From the NCBI GenBank assembly GCA_903642225.1, contig CAHJWI010000040.1:1-34804 (forward strand): a stretch of DNA of 34,804 nucleotides. The letters run 5' to 3'. Origin of the DNA: Acidobacteriaceae bacterium. Lineage in GTDB: Bacteria > Acidobacteriota > Terriglobia > Terriglobales > Acidobacteriaceae. The notes beneath the pieces were generated by a model. The model saw only the letters and a program-made list of their open reading frames with translations. It did no database searches and was not told where the DNA came from. Position numbers and translations under genes: made by a program. Position 1 is the first letter of the stretch; each line of letters opens with the position of its first letter. Of this stretch, positions 32,417 to 34,804 are shown piece after piece.

Positions 32417-33988
32417 CTAATCGTCTGCCTCATCTGCCAACCCTTGCCACGCATGGCCCTCTCGAGCGAGCAGGTCGTCCGCGGCTTTTGGCCCGGCGCT
32501 GCCGGCTGCGTAGTTCGGGAACGGATCAGCCGCAGGCGCGTTCTCCCATGCCTCCAGCAGCGGCTCCACCAAGGACCAGCCCTGCTCCACAAACTCCGCC
32601 CTCTGGAACAAAATCGTGTTCCCGATCATGCAGTCGTGCAGCAGGCGTTCATACCCCTTGCCATGATCCCCAAACTGACCCGCAGGAAACTTGAAGTCCA
32701 TGCTCTCGTGATCTACCAGTGTCGTCATCCCCGGAGCCTTTGCGCCAAAACTCAACCGGATCTCCTGCGTCGGCTGCAGGTTGAACAGCAACGTATTTGG
32801 CGCACGATTACTCTCTTTGCGATTTGGAAAAAGCCGAGCCGGCGGCTGTCGAAAAATGACCCGGATCTCAGTCTGCTGCCGCGCCAATCGTTTGCCGGTC
32901 CGCAAGTAAAAGGGCACACCGCTCCATCGCCAGTTATCAATGTCCACACGCATCGCCATGTAGGTTTCCGTGTTCGAGTTCGGGTCGACGCCCTTGTCTT
33001 GCCTGTAACCAGCGACCGACTGTCCATTAATGCTGCCGGCGCCGTACTGCCCGCGCACAGCGTACTTGTCCACCTCACTCACCTTGATCTTGCGCGCGCT
33101 CGCCAAAAGGTCCACCTGCTTGTCACGCATGTGCTCGGCGGTGAAGCTGACCGGTGGCTCCATTGCAACCAGGCTCAGCAACTCACACATGTGGTTCGGC
33201 ACCATGTCGCGCGTTGCGCCGCTCTTTTCGTAGTACCCGGCACGCCCCTCTACACCCACGACTTCCGCGGCCGTAATCTGCACATTATCGATCAGGCCCC
33301 GATTCCACAGCGGCTCAATGATGGTGTTGGAAAACCGGAAAACCGCCAGATCCTGCACCGCATCCTTGCCCGCAAAATGATCGATCCGGTAGATCTGGTT
33401 TTCCTTCAAGCTGCTCTGCAAATCATGGTTCAACGCTATCGCCGACTCCAGGTCGTGACCAAACGGCTTCTCAATAATCAGCCGACGCCAGCACGACCCA
33501 TCCTCACAGATGATCGTCGTCCGTGACAGTTGCGCGGCAATGGGAGCAATAAAACTTGGTGCCACGGCAAGGTAGAACAGCCGGTTGCCCTCGCCTTCCT
33601 GCTCCTTCTCCAGCGCCTCAATGCGAGCCTTCAACCCATCAAACGCTGCATCCTCACCGAAGTTGCCCTTTTGATAGAAGGTCCGCTTCTGCAACCAATC
33701 AATTACGGAAGCATCCGCATCTGCACCCCAGAACTGCTTGAGCTGCTGACCCACGTAGTCCCGGAAGAACTCGTCCGTCCACTCCTCCATCGCAAAGCCG
33801 AGCAGGCGAAAAGCGTCTGGCAGATCGTGGATAGCCGCCAGATTGTAGATTGACGGCAGCAGCAACCTTTTTGTCAGGTCACCACTCGCTCCGAAAATTG
33901 TCATCAAGCACGGCGGAACCGCCTTCTCCGCCGCGCCGTTCAATATGCTATTTGCCGCCCCGTTGCCATTCGCCTGCTCCTCCGCCAT
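32417..33988 (-). CDS. zwf: Glucose-6-phosphate 1-dehydrogenase
   Basis: A 523-residue enzyme that oxidises glucose-6-phosphate to 6-phosphogluconolactone with NAD(P)+. The Rossmann motif FGASGDLTKR is near residue 32. The substrate-binding EKPFGHD is followed by the active-site region RIDHFAGKDAVQDLAVFRFS with catalytic His204. The standard motif is RIDHYLGKE, so Tyr, Leu and Glu are changed to Phe, Ala and Asp here, while the His, Gly and Lys remain. The N-terminal 25 residues are an unconserved extension ([18 protein letters not shown]). Its ATG overlaps the gnd stop as TAATG, so translation is probably coupled with the next pathway enzyme. pgl is not adjacent. Confidence 0.95.
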   Translation of the reverse strand: MAEEQANGNGAANSILNGAAEKAVPPCLMTIFGASGDLTKRLLLPSIYNLAAIHDLPDAFRLLGFAMEEWTDEFFRDYVGQQLKQFWGADADASVIDWLQKRTFYQKGNFGEDAAFDGLKARIEALEKEQEGEGNRLFYLAVAPSFIAPIAAQLSRTTIICEDGSCWRRLIIEKPFGHDLESAIALNHDLQSSLKENQIYRIDHFAGKDAVQDLAVFRFSNTIIEPLWNRGLIDNVQITAAEVVGVEGRAGYYEKSGATRDMVPNHMCELLSLVAMEPPVSFTAEHMRDKQVDLLASARKIKVSEVDKYAVRGQYGAGSINGQSVAGYRQDKGVDPNSNTETYMAMRVDIDNWRWSGVPFYLRTGKRLARQQTEIRVIFRQPPARLFPNRKESNRAPNTLLFNLQPTQEIRLSFGAKAPGMTTLVDHESMDFKFPAGQFGDHGKGYERLLHDCMIGNTILFQRAEFVEQGWSLVEPLLEAWENAPAADPFPNYAAGSAGPKAADDLLAREGHAWQGLADEADD

Positions 33989-34804
33989 TAGTCCTTCTTC
34001 TCCTTGTGCCCACCGAACTGGAAACGCATGGCACTCAGAATCTTGTTTGCATATAGGGCGTTGCCCTGCGAAGCGAACCGGCTGAACACAGCAGCACTTA
34101 AAACCTCCGCCGGAACGCCCTCGTCAATAGCCGCAATGCACGTCCACCGGCCTTCACCTGAGTCCGACACGCGACCGCCGTAGTCATCTAAGTCCGGCGA
34201 TTCCGCCAGCGCATTCGCCGTAAGGTCCAGCAGCCAGCTGGCTACCACCGACCCACGACGCCACACCTCCGCAATGTCCGGAATGTTCAGGTCGTATTGG
34301 TAATGCTCCGGCTCGCGCATGGGCGCGGTCTCAGCATCGAAGCTCTCGTCTTTCTTGCCGATGTTTGCGTGTCTCAGAATGTTGAAGCCTTCTGCATACG
34401 CCGCCATCATGCCGTACTCGATGCCGTTATGCACCATCTTCACAAAGTGGCCGGCTCCGTTCTGGCCGCAGTGCAGGTAGCCATCCTCGGCGGTACCCTT
34501 CTGCTCTGCACCATCGCGTCCATGCGTGCGCTCCACAGACCCAATCCCCGGTGCCAGCGTTTTGAAAATGGGATTTAAATAGTCCACCTGCTTGTCCTCG
34601 CCACCGATCATCAGGCAATATCCACGATCCAGGCCGAACACACCGCCGCTCGTGCCGCAATCCACGAAGTGCAGGCTCTTCTCCTTCAATTCCTTTGCCC
34701 GGCGAATGTCGTCCACATAGTAGGAGTTGCCGCCGTCGATAATGATGTCGTCCGCTTCAAGATGCGGCGTCAGATTGCTCAGCGTCGAATCCACTACCCC
34801 AGAT
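33988..34804 (-). CDS. gnd: 6-Phosphogluconate dehydrogenase, YqeC/GndA type, 5' end cut by window edge
   Basis: The C-terminal 271 residues of a decarboxylating 6-phosphogluconate dehydrogenase; the frame is open to the right edge, so the N-terminal dinucleotide-binding part lies outside. Visible motifs are [40 protein letters not shown] and the catalytic [20 protein letters not shown]. The [10 protein letters not shown] form and the short C-terminus (ending FGGHKEKKD) suggest the shorter YqeC/GndA-like class of about 300-340 residues, often NAD+-preferring, rather than the long enterobacterial Gnd. A GTG at 34794 is only an internal valine. It overlaps zwf by one base, giving a gnd-zwf operon. 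Confidence 0.92.
   Translation of the reverse strand, partial: SGVVDSTLSNLTPHLEADDIIIDGGNSYYVDDIRRAKELKEKSLHFVDCGTSGGVFGLDRGYCLMIGGEDKQVDYLNPIFKTLAPGIGSVERTHGRDGAEQKGTAEDGYLHCGQNGAGHFVKMVHNGIEYGMMAAYAEGFNILRHANIGKKDESFDAETAPMREPEHYQYDLNIPDIAEVWRRGSVVASWLLDLTANALAESPDLDDYGGRVSDSGEGRWTCIAAIDEGVPAEVLSAAVFSRFASQGNALYANKILSAMRFQFGGHKEKKD

Noticed and set aside
1..34804. Search for tRNA, rRNA, CRISPR arrays, transposases or phage genes
   Set aside because: Read by eye, no cloverleaf ending in CCA, spaced direct repeats, DDE-type protein or integrase was found; a tool-based scan could still find a small RNA.

Overview
The window reads as a chromosomal segment of a soil-type acidobacterium (Acidobacteriota, probably Terriglobia near Terriglobus, Granulicella or Edaphobacter). 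This is inferred from the gene set: an Oar-like TonB-dependent receptor with an N-terminal carboxypeptidase-regulatory-like domain, a futalosine-pathway menaquinone gene (mqnC), a hopanoid-type squalene synthase gene (hpnC), a YqeC/GndA-type 6-phosphogluconate dehydrogenase, a stand-alone VKOR and an RNase E/G with a huge low-complexity insertion. The DNA is GC-rich with strongly C-biased third codon positions. This bias creates many long false ORFs opposite real genes. I see no tRNA, rRNA, insertion sequence, phage gene or CRISPR array.

Layout. 1-1923 (minus): a zinc-dependent dehydrogenase overlapping hpnC, which runs off the left edge. 2035-3656 (plus): permease and ATPase of an Mla/Mce-type lipid ABC transporter. 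3733-6455 (plus): an exported metallo-beta-lactamase-fold protein and a sedolisin (S53) peptidase. 6493-6678 (minus): a small unknown protein. 6858-9836 (plus): DNA polymerase I, with a two-hairpin palindromic sequence carried in frame in its linker. 10051-11974 (plus): a two-gene protein-sorting system, namely a very short secreted protein with a VPEID-CTERM-like tail and an exosortase fused to a CPBP protease. 11975-13317: mostly gene-poor, with one small minus-strand membrane protein and a frameshifted SYLF/Ysc84 remnant. 13318-15284 (plus): VKOR, a coiled-coil membrane protein and mqnC. 15627-18890 (plus): the TonB-dependent receptor. 19021-21674 (plus): a membrane GT2 glycosyltransferase, a small membrane protein and rmlC, probably for surface polysaccharide.

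From 21730 to the right edge everything is on the minus strand: a serine beta-lactamase-like hydrolase with a very basic tail, an outer-membrane barrel protein, RNase E/G, rodA, mrdA (PBP2), rpsT, zwf and gnd. rodA and mrdA form the cell-elongation peptidoglycan pair. gnd and zwf overlap by one base (TAATG) and encode the oxidative pentose phosphate steps.

The most interesting items are the compact exosortase/protease pair, whose mature substrate would be a roughly 27-residue two-cysteine peptide; the palindromic insertion inside polA; the RNase E/G whose S1 domain is split by about 750 residues and whose zinc-link is missing a cysteine; and a lipid-transport ATPase with Ser in place of the catalytic Glu. 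All family assignments come from reading motifs by eye; no database search was run.
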